Below are positions 10,280 through 22,819 of a DNA stretch of 26,861 bases, piece after piece. The DNA is from Priapulus caudatus (taxonomy: Eukaryota > Priapulida > Priapulimorpha > Priapulimorphida > Priapulidae), in assembly GCF_000485595.1 (NCBI RefSeq), contig NW_014577665.1, positions 147,748 to 174,608 on the forward strand. Reading direction: 5' to 3'. Within the stretch, counting starts at the first letter, position 1. Each line of letters begins with the position of its first letter. Below the pieces are notes generated by a model. That model did not search any database, was not told where the DNA came from, and worked only from the letters and a program-made list of their open reading frames with translations. A program made the translations under genes and the position numbers.

Positions 10280-13200
10280 GCGACACGGGAAGATCTGGGC
10301 TCAAATAATTAGACCAATACAAACGTCCACAAACATCACATTAGGCCCACGCACCAATCTCTATCACAACCGTTACACCATACAGAGAACGTAGTCGTGT
10401 TCTTTAGATCAGTACAGCGACGGCTATAAGCAGCACCAAAATACGTGAAAAATAATCCTTCTCCGTCTGGTGACACTTTTTTGAACAAAAGCAAGTGAAA
10501 ATTTGGCTATAAACAGCGTGTAGTTTCAGATTATGAGCATTCCATATACGAGCAGAACTCTGACGCACCATGTCAATCGTGTCATTTCAGCTTAGACAGG
10601 CACCGGTAGTCTGAATCCGTGCTCTAATTCTCGCAGGGCATCAGATGAACTAGTGCTCTACAGGAGCTACACCCCCCCTCCTCACATGGCTATCCCTAAC
10701 ATACGACGAGCTGTATCTACATATACAGGCGCCAGGGTGGATTTACATATACCATATGCCCCGTGACGACCACCATCTCAAAATATCACGGCAGTTGCTC
10801 TCTACTATATTATTTAAACCACTGCTAAGTAGTGTCAAATAGTCATAAGACAGAACACAAGGTTTTGGTATCAAACCCATACACACAATAGATATCGGGG
10901 TCAAGAAAAAGCCCATGTCGTTATAGCAATATTAGCAAACCAGTGTAATCTGGTCGGGGCGTTGATTACGCAGTTCGCGTGGGCGCGGCTGAATTTGTTA
11001 AATCTATTTACAATAAAATAGCCCATCGTACACGTACTCCATATCTGTATTTCTAATAACTCTTCTCTCGATACTTTTCCAGGATCTTAGACTATTTTTA
11101 GATCAAATCATTGCAGAACACTCATGAGATCTTCGGGTGATCTAAGCAACAGTGTGTCTCGGGGTCAGCGAGAGTCGCTACTCTTACGTAGATGGCGAAA
11201 CCATACCGTATCGGTTCCGGCATTAGCTTCCTCTGTGCGCACGCCATCTGTGAAATTATCAAAATGGCCGGCTATCCAAAATCCATTACTCGATATATTT
11301 ATTATTTACAAAGTTCTGAGCCAATGTGCTGAATGGAAGGTTTTATAACACTCTCACAAAACCTAGTCAAAAGAAGGATGTACTTTGGTCTGTTTTGTTT
11401 GAAAAAATGAATTCGTGTAAAAATGGGGATAACTGTTTTGTCTTTTTTATTTTCACTATTTTTGAACAGTGATGTATATGTGTTTTATTGAAGTAGCTGC
11501 CTTCACAACGGGCATGTGAGATAATCACAACAAGTATTCAATCGATGGGTATACAAATGGATACACAACACTATGAGATATACCTAATCTCAAGTATACA
11601 GAATCGATAACATATAGTAGTACGCATATACATAACAATATACAAAATATACATACTATCAACGATAGGAAGCTAAGCGCCAAAAATCAATCTGGCCTTT
11701 GGTTAAAAATATTCATACCATTCTCGGGCTATCAGATACATTCCGGCAAAAGGGCATTACAGCTCGAGAGCACATACACCAAATGACTGTTTTGAAGTCA
11801 ACAGCTGGACTCTGGGAGCTAATACATGCCTGGTGACTACTCATAGGTGTAATTTTCGCCAAGTCTTATACGTCTCCATTATGTTCCGCACTATAGGACC
11901 AGCTGGCGCTCACAGATCTCGGCACTTCTCCTAAATAATATTTATACCTTTTTTTCAGTGCATATTAATGCCAAGTGCTCCTTAGAACAGATCGACGTAC
12001 ACATCGATAATTTTGACGTTGGGCCTGCTCAGGCTATGTTGGGCTTACTTTCTGTTGCATATTTCGATCCCCGTTCATATTTTTATCTGTCATCACTTGT
12101 CCTTTTACGGATATGTGTGATTAAGAGAGCCACCTGTCTTAAGAAAGGACGTTCGAATGATATTCATCGAGATCTATGCGTGGTGGCTCTATGTCGGGAC
12201 ATAACATGTGTATGTTACCACTGTAACAGGAGCGCTTCGCTTGAGAAAGAGCTGAGGCTCAGCCTCCACGCTCGACATACCTCTGCCGGCATGCGACGCA
12301 CTACAGTACCCAAGCCACAAGATTCCTTGCCCAGGCAGTCCTCAAGCTCCGACTAGCCCCCATTCCCTACTTCGCTAATCTCACCTTTCTGTTCGTCATA
12401 CCTCTTTCTCTCAACACACAACACCGGTAACTACAGCTGCTGTAAGAGTGATACTTTGTCAGAATCTAATGTTGATTGCGGAGCTGGGGGTCTTGCCAAA
12501 CATACCCAACACACACTACATATGAGTACACCTCTCACGCCTCTTAAAACACTGTGCTTTCGCAGCCTACAACTATCACCCTACGCTTGCGACCGCCAGG
12601 GCATCACAGCATCGCGTCGTTCCGCTAGACGCCTTTGAGCCCCGTCCCATCAGCAAACCAGCACAACACACCACATATCAATGGCTATTTGATCATCCAA
12701 CGCGCATTTTTTCCAGCAATTTTTTTCAGGTACATCAGCTCCTTTTACCGCGTGACACGCTCTGTATGTCTGGAAAGGTGGATTGCAGACTAGACGCTTG
12801 TTGCTTCTCGTTAGCTATGAAGACAAGTGACCTCTATACATTTTGCTAGTGATCACTTTCTGGATGGCAGCACCTTTTTTCATGCGTAATTTCTCAAAGC
12901 ACCCGTGGTCCAAGACAAGTAGGCGGATTAGTGGTCACATCAGGAAATTGGCATGCCGTATTGTGATGATGGTAATTTGAACGATAGGCCATATATGGTC
13001 AACCTAGCCTTCATCACCATACAGCCTCTATTTCAAAATGGGAAAATAAATGCCCCAAATTGAGGTGACCATCCTTATGACTCTTCGCTGTCTAGAATAA
13101 GGCGAGTTATGTTCTAGATCGACTTAAACTTAAAACACTAATAAGAACATGCTTGGAACATCTTACGTGGTTTGGAGCACTCTGCCACTCTTAGATGCTC

Positions 13201-13648
13201 ACGCGAGAAATAATTTAGGATACAAATAGGTCAAGTGTCTTTGCTCGTGCCCAATACATGCCCAGATGCTGTAATTCCCAGGCGTGGCTCCGCGGCAGAT
13301 GTAATGTGGTGCACTCGGTTCTTATGGCACTGCACTGATGTTTAAATTCGGCTGCGCATCCACCCGCAGCGAAAAATCTCGACCCAAGCCACTTCGACAA
13401 TCGGCCGTAATTTTTAATATGTCCCCCGCGCGTAACAAAGGCCTCCGTTGGTCGACAGGAGAGCATGCACACGGTCGGGTCGTCAAAGCGTCATTAGTCC
13501 AGTCATCTGTCGGCCTGCTCCAGCGGCCATCCCAGCCTCGTCCTCCCTGCCACTCCTCCGTCTTCCTCGTCGGCATCTCCTGGGAGGTTCGATTTCATTT
13601 GTATGCATTTTTTTTACTGAGAAGTCAATTGGGAAGGGTCTTTGTTTT
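10280..13648 (-). pseudogene. Heavily degraded copy of the nuclease-bearing element (left part)
   Basis: This part of copy 1 parallels 22800-24625. Recognisable pieces are the flank CGACACGGGAAGATCTGG near 10278, the GTAGTTTCAGATTATGAGCATTC block near 10522, the TATACA-rich minisatellite (11545-11665), CTGTAAGAGTGATACTTTGTCAG near 12438, CTGGATGGCAGCACC near 12861 and ATTTCATTTGTATGCATT near 13589. No long coding frame survives, because extra bases are scattered through it. The right half of the element is absent here. This is either an old decayed duplicate or badly corrected sequence. Confidence 0.55.
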
Positions 13649-13654
13649 TATTCT

Positions 13655-14080
13655 TACCTCGCTCCTGCCCCTCCTCCTTCCTCTTCTCCTCCTTCCTCCC
13701 TTGGTATACATCATCATCATTTTCCCTCATCTCCCTCCTTCTGTCTTCTCCTCCGATCCAAATTTATGTTTTAATTGCGCTCTTTTCTCCGTTAATTGTT
13801 TACGCGTCTGCGATTCGGTATAAGCCGTCCACCCCCATTTGCCTCTCCCTCCACCCTTCAACCCCCGTCTGCTCCCTCCTCCTCGCCACCCTCACCCCTC
13901 TCTTCCCGACCACCTCCACTCCCGTGCTCCTCCCTTCTGATGCACCCCCTACCCCGCCCTCCCCTCCCCCGCCACCCTCTCCTTCTCCCTCCGCTCCCTC
14001 CCCGCCCCTACCCACGCTCCACATCTCCCGCCACCTTTCCCCCGACTCCCCACCCCCAAGTGCATATTTTTTTTCCCCGC
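13655..14080 (+). repeat. Polypyrimidine (C/T-rich) tract
   Basis: About 425 bp are dominated by C and T, with many CCTCC and CCCC runs and short interruptions. Open frames through it give Pro/Ser/Leu-rich peptides that are compositional artefacts. It begins where similarity between the two large copies ends, and copy 2 has no such tract. Confidence 0.85.
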
Positions 14081-17000
14081 GAATAGGGCTGGCTCCTTAT
14101 TGTTGTTTCACCCGAGTCCCGGTCGCTATCCCAAGCCGATTACGCCGGCTCTCGCCCCTTCCTCTGTGCTCGCCCGGTGTCTGTGCTTCTCTGGCGACTC
14201 CTTTGTGCCCGTGCCCAGTTCGCGTGGTGCGCGCTCTCCTTTAATCCGCAAGTCAAATATTTTAAGCTATCTCGGCGACGGTAAGATTGGGCCACCTCGC
14301 GTACGAAAGTCCCACCGCCACCATGCACAACCATGTTGGTAACACAGCCCTGCGGGTGCGGATCGAATATTAGAGGAGACAGGGATGTTCTTCGTTCCGT
14401 AATATTAGGTATGTGTACTGGGGTGCTAGACCTGATATTGGAAGCGCGCGCTAGGCGGTTCACCCTAGTCATCTTATAGCTTCGGGCATAATGCTCGCAT
14501 GAGACATAATAAAAAAATAAAAAAATCTAAAATTAAAAGCTGCTATCGGCGCTCTCTGGACGATGTGTGACAATGGGCCAGCGCTCATGCGCGTCCCACT
14601 TCTGTCGCATGTTATGGACTCAGTGTCGCGTCATCCCCAACCATGTGTCTGCCAACACATCGTCATCGGGTTAAGTTGAATTTCATGGGTGCCCAGTTTG
14701 CATGTCGTTTGTGATTGACAGGGCGCTGTAGGCGTTTGTAATTTTTTAACTTTTAATTACACAATTGTGGTGCAGCGGCTGCACCTCATAACTGCTTCCC
14801 TTTATTGTCCCGCGCTTGCTCACGCCACGTGTCCCTTAGCAGCCGGTAGACTCGGCGTCTGACTTTTCTTTAGTAAAACTTATGAAACGGACACTGTGAC
14901 AACCTTGCATGTTTATTTGCTTACGCTTTCGGTCCGTTGTGATGGTAGTTTTCCTGAGCTGCCCAATAAATCTTTCCTCTAGAATTAGCGGATTGATTTG
15001 GTCTGCTTGTTTACACTCGCTCGAGTTCTTCAGTTTCAAGTGAGACGCGCGGTCTGGCCTGGATTTTCTACCTTCTGTGTTTCTTTTGGATACTTTTTTC
15101 AGAAGAAGTTCATATATGCACCTCGTTAGCATCAATTCTTCGGGCTTGACCCCATTTTTTCAGCCCGGAGTCTTTTCCTCTCGGCTCATTCTGCTACCTA
15201 GCCGCGGTTTGTTTGATAGGCGATACCGAATGATTCGGAACATAGAATCATTAGGACGTTCTCCCACCCTTTGTCGTAAGGATTTAGAGAGCCTGACAAG
15301 TTTTTAAAATTGCAATATTTAGGTTCTCGGGAAGCCGTCATAACACTAGTTCAGGGTCCGGCTAAGACTTATAATGTGCTTGTACGCAAGCGTAACACTT
15401 TTAAGCTGCATTCATACCTAGCAGTCTATTATTGAATTTCTACAGGCGCTGTTGTCTGTAGATTTTGTTTTTCATCGAACTGTCTCTCCAACAGATCATA
15501 TATGAAGTGGACCAGTAGTGTTGTGGCCCTTGGGGCATGTTACGGCGCGCACACATCATTTATTAAAGTGTTTTGTCGGCTCTAGCGTCTCCAGTTTTTA
15601 GTACGCTCATCAGTATATGCGGGCTGAGTTCTATCACACTCTCATTACCCACAATGGGAAGTACCTCAATACAATGCAGTTCCTTCATAGCCCTCAATGT
15701 GTCAATAAGGTGGATTCATGATAGAAAACATGACATCCTAAGATAGATAGATAACTTTACCGTTGCTCTCTTTCTTTGTCTACTTTGCGATTCCGCGTTA
15801 CCGCCTACATAACTAGATTACTTTGTTTTTTGTCAGTTTGTAGGGACACGTGGAACCTCTTTTTTACTTCTGTGAACCTTAACGCCGTGCTTATTGGCTT
15901 TCATCCACATTTTTATTTTCTGCTAGATAATTTTCGCTACGCTTTCAAACCTGCATGTTGACTTATTATGGTGATCCCCGAATCGCATCCTGTTCGCGCT
16001 TCTGTTTTTCGAGGGATTTAATTGTACTACGTTTTAGCCGCTCACTCTTGCCTCCGACTTGTAGGTGTGTCCGATTAAGATATTGCCGTCTTTTACTCGC
16101 GCACTCATATATTTCCGACCACTCTGCTTCCCACATACCGATCCGTTAAGCCTCGTAATTCACCATCCATTATTTCTTCTGCAATGGTTGCAAAATCAGC
16201 TACCCGCAATTTCTTTCACTTAAATCAGAGCAATCTCGAGAAACTGTTTTTCGGACCAATTGACCGTTTAGCGTGCCAATACCGATACGACAACGCGTTA
16301 AGTTCGTTTTTGCTAGCTTGCAACGTAATGGACAATTTCTCTTAGTGTACTGCTTCACCGTTTGGAATTCGGACGACGACGTCGTTCTCCAGTCGTATAT
16401 AGATGTTCTTTCAAAACCGCAAGTGTAAATTTCGTTACCATTTTGACGAAATTAAGCCACAATTTTGCTTTTCTGGGAAATATCGATTAAGTCGTAGCGT
16501 TCCCATCTCGTGCTAAATCTTAGCCTTTGTAGAGAAAGGATTTGATATATTCGCCCGTATCACTTAAGTTTCTTTTTTTCCAACAAGTCTCAAATTAAGT
16601 CTGCGAAGCCATCGTGCCGACGAGTCCTGTGTGCCATGGAGATCGGACTCACCCATCCCCCGGATTCCATGTTTTAATTTAATTCTTCTGTATTTGGATT
16701 TTTTACAATTATTCGACCTGTCTACGCAGCCGCGTGGCTTAGTTAACGAGCGAAATCCAAACTGCCAGCGACTTCGCTTCTTTTTCGAAATAACAAAAGA
16801 TTAACGAAACGGAGTATAAGGATTGAAAAAACGGCTGCCTAAGGACTCGTAGAGCAATTGTGCGCAATGTTGTAGTTCTGTCCTCACTGTACTTTTTCTG
16901 TGTCTCATGTGATGCGCACCCGTGCCGTCGCTAATGCCAAAACTTTATTCTGTTTTAATTCTACGGTCCTCCCCGCTATAGTGTGTTCTGGCTGCCCACG

Positions 17001-19336
17001 CTAGGGCGTGCAACAGTGATCGTTTTCGTCGTGGCTGGATTACGCCTCGACTTTTTATAATTTCTGGCACGAGCGCCGCAAGTCTGCATGAATATGAGTC
17101 ATGGTAGATTCGCCGCATGGCCAAAGGATTGGGAGATCTTTGAGGCGAAATAATGCTAATAAATCGTAATATGTCCATAAAACAGACTCATGATTTTCAG
17201 TCGTGATTTAGTCGCCACGCCGAATTCACCCACATTAGCCAACCACAACAGGATAAACACAGCAGGCTACATGACGAGAGCAGGCTCCTCTGCCTATTGA
17301 CGACCATGCACAGATGCAGGTCGGGCGTATACGGTGTGCTGAGCTCTACGCAGTAAAGCCCTTATCTCTAGATCCAGCTTTGAATTTGGACGGCAGCTGC
17401 GGGAAAGGTTTACTTCTATTACGCTCATCGTTCCGTCTCGTCTGTCCCGATCCGCTTTAATTACTTTGTTTAAATATAATTAAGCTGGTACGCGTCGTGT
17501 GCTGTATGCGAGGCGGGTACCATTATTTCTTGATGCCTTATTGGTGCTAGTGAGGGCGGTCTTCTCTTACTGCGCTTCTCGTCCCTGCTGCCCCGGCGGG
17601 CGCTTGTTCGTTTGTGTCTTCCTAGTTAGACCTTTGTGATCTGCGATCATGTTGTGTTTGTGTCGCCCATTGATCGGCGGTTTTTTTCTCCTCTCTCACG
17701 GTGCGTCAGGCGCGCGTGCGTGCCGTGTCTTCTCCGTCGTGCGTGCCGGTGCCGTTGCTCCTTTCTTGTTAGTGGAGGCAAGGGTTGTTTTTTTCCTGCT
17801 GTCTTCGCGTGTCTTGTCCCATCACCGGTCTCGCTCGGCTGAACTATTTAAAATACGTCCGATCCGCCGAGCCAGGCAAAAACGCGAACGCGCTTTGTCC
17901 GCTGCGTTCGCGTCTGCGGAAGACGGTTTCTTGATCGAAACCAAACCGAAAGTCACTTGCTTTTCCCTTGCTAACCTTGTCAAAACAGGTGTTTCACAAA
18001 TATTAATAACTAAAATCCTGTGTGCTTTTTGCATCGGTACTTCCTTTCTGTGTACGAAGCGCAGACGATACGGACCAGACGGCTTACGTGCTCAGCGTGT
18101 TTCCCACAGAGATGCTCGTTACAGCAGTTCCTGCACTGGATGAATATACCGCACCCAGTTCCGACCAGCTTAGGGAGTTATTACTAAAATGGTTATACTG
18201 TATCACAGTGGGCGGCACGCTTTGTCGGCTGAACCTGAGGCCTGGCAGCTTGAACGTGGAGGGAAAGGATAAATACGCCTAATCCTGAATCGCCTAGGAT
18301 ATCAGTTGAGGTTGTCGTCCGACGACGACTTTCGCCTGACTGCGCTGACGATGATTACCGTGACGTTTAAGTTATCTTAATCGCGTGCATCCGCTGTTGG
18401 ATCCTGTCCGCTTTGGCCCACAATTGCCGACATGAAGGATGGCGCTGAATCATAAGCAGACCGGAAACTATGTCTAAACAAAAGGACTCAGGCGAATAAT
18501 AAATGAAATTTACACGACGGCACTGTAGCACTTATGTGTTAAGTGAGATTGACGTGGTGGGGAATCGCCTTGCATGCTGAGTATGGAAACCCCTACTACT
18601 TCAACCGGCGTGTGTATTAGCCTATACTGATCAGCGAGGCACCACAGGAAGGAATCTGTATTAAACATTCATGCCATGAGTATTAAAGTATTTCTTTCTA
18701 CACCGCCCAAAATCAACTGTATTTATTTTTCGTTTTTGACACTGCGCTCTTCAATTGCACTCGCGACGGATCGCAGTTTTTTTCGGAAAAAAGCCTCTGG
18801 TCGCTGGGTCTCTAGCGTCGCCAGGGCTTCAGAAGTACGCCTTCCTATTATATGAAGTTTCCAACTAGCGCTTTGCGTTTTACGTACGTACAATTATCTC
18901 CTCTATAATAGGTGCATTAATGATCTTCGAGAGTCTGGTAGGATGAACCACTAGCTTAAAGTCGGTCCGTCGTATTTATCGGCGCAATGTGAATTTTCGC
19001 CAACCGAGCACGGCCGACACAAATGCGGGCGGCCTTCCCACTCATATTCATCCAACATCTGCATCTGCATGTTAATTGACCCCTGTTCCTTTCCTCCTTC
19101 AACCCCAGTCTCGTAAATAGTTATATGTATAGACATTTTTTACGACCGCTGAACATTTGCTTTCTGGGAGATTCCCCGCTCTGTTGGACGTATTTACACC
19201 CGGCACCTTCGCTTCTCGCGCGGCTCCTTGCGAAAAACGTTGTCGCCACGCTCTTCAGTTCGGACGCCTTCAATTATTACGCCTTGCCTTAGCTAATATT
19301 TGCCTTACTCCGGCGATCTTCACATGGTCCATCTTC
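14081..19336. other. About 5.2 kb without recognisable genes, up to the scaffold gap
   Basis: I found no convincing coding region, splice-flanked exon, RNA gene or repeat family here, and no convincing similarity to 24640-26861, although copy 1 should continue into that sequence if the duplication were complete. Composition is mixed, with T-rich and GT/TC-rich patches (for example 17560-17840). The best frame is about 18063-18282 on the plus strand, a moderately protein-like stretch behind a possible GCGCAG acceptor, but this is too weak to call. Confidence 0.4.
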
Positions 19337-19361
19337 NNNNNNNNNNNNNNNNNNNNNNNNN
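19337..19361. other. 25-N assembly gap
   Basis: Twenty-five consecutive Ns lie between ATCTTC and a pure CA repeat. The round length suggests a fixed-size placeholder for a scaffold join, so the true distance and the adjacency of the two sides are not established. Confidence 0.98.

Positions 19362-19428
<67 letters not shown>
19362..19428. repeat. (CA)n microsatellite
   Basis: An uninterrupted CA repeat of about 67 bp directly after the gap. It probably caused the assembly break. It is followed by CA/TA-rich sequence with ACATGCA motifs to about 19466. Confidence 0.97.
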
Positions 19429-19430
<2 letters not shown>

Positions 19431-19520
19431 ACATACATTTATACATGCATACTAACATGCACGCACATGGCAAATTTGACAACCGTACGTTTGGCACGTG
19501 CCGTAGCCATGCCAGTGCTA

Positions 19521-19572
19521 GGGGGGTCTGGGGGCATGCCCCCCCAGAAAATTTTGAAATATTTAAGCAATT
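19521..19572. repeat. G/C-run hairpin motif of a dispersed repeat
   Basis: A GGGGGGTCTGGGGG run is followed by GCATGC and a seven-C run ending CAGA, then AAATTTTGAAAT. TCTGGGGG at 19527-19534 pairs with CCCCCAGA at 19541-19548 to make a stable hairpin. From memory, similar GGGGGCATGCCCCC plus AAAATTTTGAAAT sequences recur in invertebrate genomes. No flanking element boundaries were resolved. Confidence 0.5.
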
Positions 19573-20260
19573 TTGGGCCAATTATATATATATATTCGGA
19601 TAATCCTTCGTCGTGTGAAGGCATCGAATATGTAACCGGGTGTCGCTTAATTCGGGTAACTTTAACCCCCGAAACGAGCGCGAATATTCAAGCAAGCATA
19701 AGTTCTGACGTGTGAAAATCACCGAGTTAAATGCTGCCTGGATACATGCCAGAGTACGTATCCGTTTAACTTGTTGGCGCGTCAATAAACTACGTCGTTG
19801 GCCTACGATGAACTTGATTTGCAATAAACGCTGAAATTTCACATTTTAGCTTAACGAACAAAATTTAGCTACCTATTTACCTATTTTCTCACACACAACA
19901 TCTTGCTAACACGTACACCTTCCACCCGCCCATAGATGGTATATGCTTGCACGGAATAGCTGGAATATGTGCATTATTGTCGATTTTCGATTATAGACAG
20001 CCTAAGACACATTCTCATAGCGAACAGCAAGAAGAAAACAATCGCAGTTATATCTAAAGCCACAGTTATATCTCGGGCATAAACCATAATTTACCAATTC
20101 GTATTATTCTCATGCTATTACACGCTTACTTTTCACTGACGTATTTGAAGACCCACACGTAGAAAGGTTGAACTTGAAGAGTCCTTACGGCCCTAGCAAT
20201 TAATGCATCACTTAATTAATTAACATCTGCAAAAAGGAGAATTAATCAACGCCTACGGAG

Positions 20261-20590
20261 GTATACCGCATGTGCGTCCAAGTCTATAAACCTTCAGAGC
20301 GTCTTCAGAATACATTGCCTTCATCGTCGCACGCTATACTCCGTAAGTAGTTGGTATTACTATAATGCATATGTTGTTATCGGTAAGATCCGTTACTGCA
20401 TACGCTGTATATTTCGCGGTGGTTTAATTTTCGCGAATTTCGCAACAGCGTCCCCAACACGCGAATAATTCATACCGAATAATACCGAATAATTCATAAT
20501 TCACCGACCGCGAAATTAATCACTCGCGAAATTGTCCGTCAAGTCTGAATTCGCGAAAATATCCGTACGCGAAAAATATGGCGTATACAG
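20261..20590. repeat. TTCGCG-rich repeat unit, copy 2 (MITE-like)
   Basis: Equivalent of 6510-6865. The 12-mer ATTTTCGCGAAT at 20427-20438 recurs inverted at 20549-20560, with GTATAC near both ends (20262 and 20583). The inverted pair is conserved in both copies although neighbouring bases differ by indels. Confidence 0.3.
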
Positions 20591-21840
20591 TAGCTGTAGT
20601 ATCGCCGCACGTGATATAAATAGCTGGATTGCTTCACAGCGGCAGGACACGAGAGAAACATCAGACGATCACCGACGCTTCCCGCGAAACTTACTATCGT
20701 ATACAATTCTATACAAATTTGTACAATTATATTTATATATAATATATATTATATTTATACAATTATTAACACCTGATATCATTAACCAAAAACCTCACGT
20801 GAGTACGGGCGAGATTTTTCGCCCCCCTCCGTTTTTAACGGCTTCAGATAAACTGTAATAATTATATATAGTATAAATATATATAGGCGAAAACCGCACT
20901 TGTCCAAGTCCAACGTTCTGCATCATTTTTTTGCCAGCGGCAGTTTAACCAGGAGAAATTTGGTGTGAAAGGTTGGATAGCGATTAATCGCCAGGAGTAA
21001 CATGCACAGTCCAAACATGATCCACCGAATTTTCGCAAAAAGAAAGGTCGACGTTTGTAAACGATTTTTTTTATATAGTCAATAGAACACTGAGCATTGA
21101 TTGTTATCCTTTCAATATGTTTCTGTAACAATTATTAAAACACGTCATGGTTGAATTTGAATCATATTACTTGCTGCAAAGGCCTATATATTTCTACGGA
21201 AATGTTGACACATTAGGTTGATAATTAGTTACGCATTAAACAGCAACGGCTATATCGTTAATTTCCATCAGATTACCGTTTAACCGAGAATTTGTTTTTT
21301 TCTCAAATATAATATGCTATTTTAACGATCTGATTATTGTAATTAGCTGTCATGATGTAGAAACATAAATATCCTTATTAGAACGCGCACTACATTCATA
21401 AGTCAGCTACCTACTCATTCTGTCTAAACATACACCACACGCACACAAATACGCGCACTACGCATCAAACCATACAACCACTACCACCCAAATCATATAC
21501 ACTCTCATATTACTCACCAGCGGTAATCTATATTCACGAAAAACTTCTTGGTGGAATACCAGCGCCAACACTCTGTGCGTTTGCTATCGTCGTTAAGCAT
21601 CCACACCTGGACAGGGACGCACTCTGTACCACAGCCTTAAATGTGCGACGCGTGAGGCATGCATGCGAGAGTAGATAGAGGCAACTGCCCACAGGTATTG
21701 CGAAATCATAAACAAGTGAAAACGTCACGAATGTGTGCCAGCCTCGGCGACCAATCACGTCCCACCCCGGTGACAGCTGCGTGGGATGCTGCGTGGGTTT
21801 CGTCAGTGCGATATATACGTCACGTAGTATAGTTTCTATG

Positions 21841-21923
21841 TAGACAGATAGAGAGATGGATAGATGGAGAGATGGATAGATAGAGAGATGGATAGATAGA
21901 GAGATGGATAGATAGAGAGATAG
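21841..21923 (+). repeat. GATA-type minisatellite, unit AGAGATGGATAGATAG
   Basis: About five copies of a 16-bp purine-rich unit. The equivalent place in copy 1 (about 8675-8720) keeps only a broken remnant of roughly two units, so repeat number differs between the copies. Confidence 0.9.
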
Positions 21924-22819
21924 ACGTGTGCGGAAATTTGATATATAGATCTGTAGATCTCATGGATAGTTTACTGCGTAGCCCACGGTTATGTGGATAA
22001 TAACGCAGGGACATTCCGTAAGGAATAAACGTCCAGTGCTATAGCTAGCCATGGGGTGTGACCTAGCTTGGGTAAAGGCAGGTAGTTAGCCTTTTTAGTC
22101 GGCATCGCTAATTATTCTTTTCGTAGGCGAAACCCAGTATGACGAAATCCGGAAGAACTGCAGACTCTAATATCTACTTTAGTTCCTCTATAGTTTAAAA
22201 TTAATTACCGATGTATACGGTGAGAGAATAACTCGAAATCACCACGTAAGACATGCGGTATGGCACTGTGTGTCTATTGACGTGCTCATGTACACGTTTA
22301 CGTTCTACGTCTCATATTATCGTCTCAGACGTGACTAATGTTTGTTGCATTCGCGCAGTTTTTTGGCGCTGAAAACTGTAAAAACTGAAGCTTTTACACA
22401 AAAACCGTATGTAATTAAATCCTTCATGCGAAGACACAAAATAAAAAGGGATGCCGCCTTATTTATATGTTATCGCGTTAGTTTATTAAAAAAACGTTTG
22501 TATTCCTAAAAGATTGCGTTTCTTGCGTATAAGCTAGATGTTAGATATGATATTTTCACACGCGGATTGTTTATATCCATAGTTATAAACTAATTACCCA
22601 GTTCCACTCGTATATGCAGAGAACATATAAATGCATATTGAACAGATGCGGTCAATTATCACCATAGGCGAGAAGGCAAGAACTGAACATAGTCCAGTCA
22701 ATATATGAATTTTTTTGGCTTACCTGGAACAGATTGCAAAAGAAGGTTTTATTGTTGGAAGTTGTTGATTGGACCCTCCTAAACTTCATATGCAAAATCT
22801 GCCAAAATCGGACCACGGG

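Larger units (their letters stand above)
5806..13650 (+). repeat. Large duplicated segment, copy 1 (stretched)
   Basis: Collinear blocks match 19580-24640. Examples are 5880-5935 to 19650-19705, 6900-7130 to 20610-20830, 7205-7270 to 20885-20955, 9125-9165 to 22090-22130, 12440-12475 to 24010-24045 and 13580-13625 to 24565-24605. At 13588-13610 about 20 consecutive bases are identical. Differences near the left end are almost all one- or few-base indels. Further right this copy becomes heavily interrupted by extra bases, so it is about 7.8 kb against 5.1 kb in copy 2. No intact gene lies inside. Its last 3.4 kb corresponds to the left part of the mobile element described at 22820, including a very degraded version of that coding region. 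Confidence 0.8.

Noticed and set aside
13338-14244. Overlapping Pro/Ser-rich frames on the plus strand
   Set aside because: They come from the polypyrimidine tract; all three frames are open because C/T-rich DNA has few stop codons.
16730-16800. tRNA-like A-box (GTGGCTTAGTTAACGAGCG)
   Set aside because: No B-box, acceptor stem pairing or anticodon arm follows at the right spacing.
18022-18282. Frame of 86 codons with a moderately protein-like second half (LRELLLKWLYCITVGG)
   Set aside because: A possible GCGCAG acceptor precedes it, but the frame opens without ATG, the donor side is unclear, nearby sequence quality is doubtful and no family is recognised.
19157-19603. Frames crossing the N gap
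   Set aside because: They include the 25-N gap and the CA repeat, so the translation is meaningless.
22700-22819. Extension of the left arm further outwards
   Set aside because: Sequence such as GCCAAAATCGGACCACGGG could belong to the element, but the right side has no matching inverse beyond 26396, so the boundary was kept at 22820.
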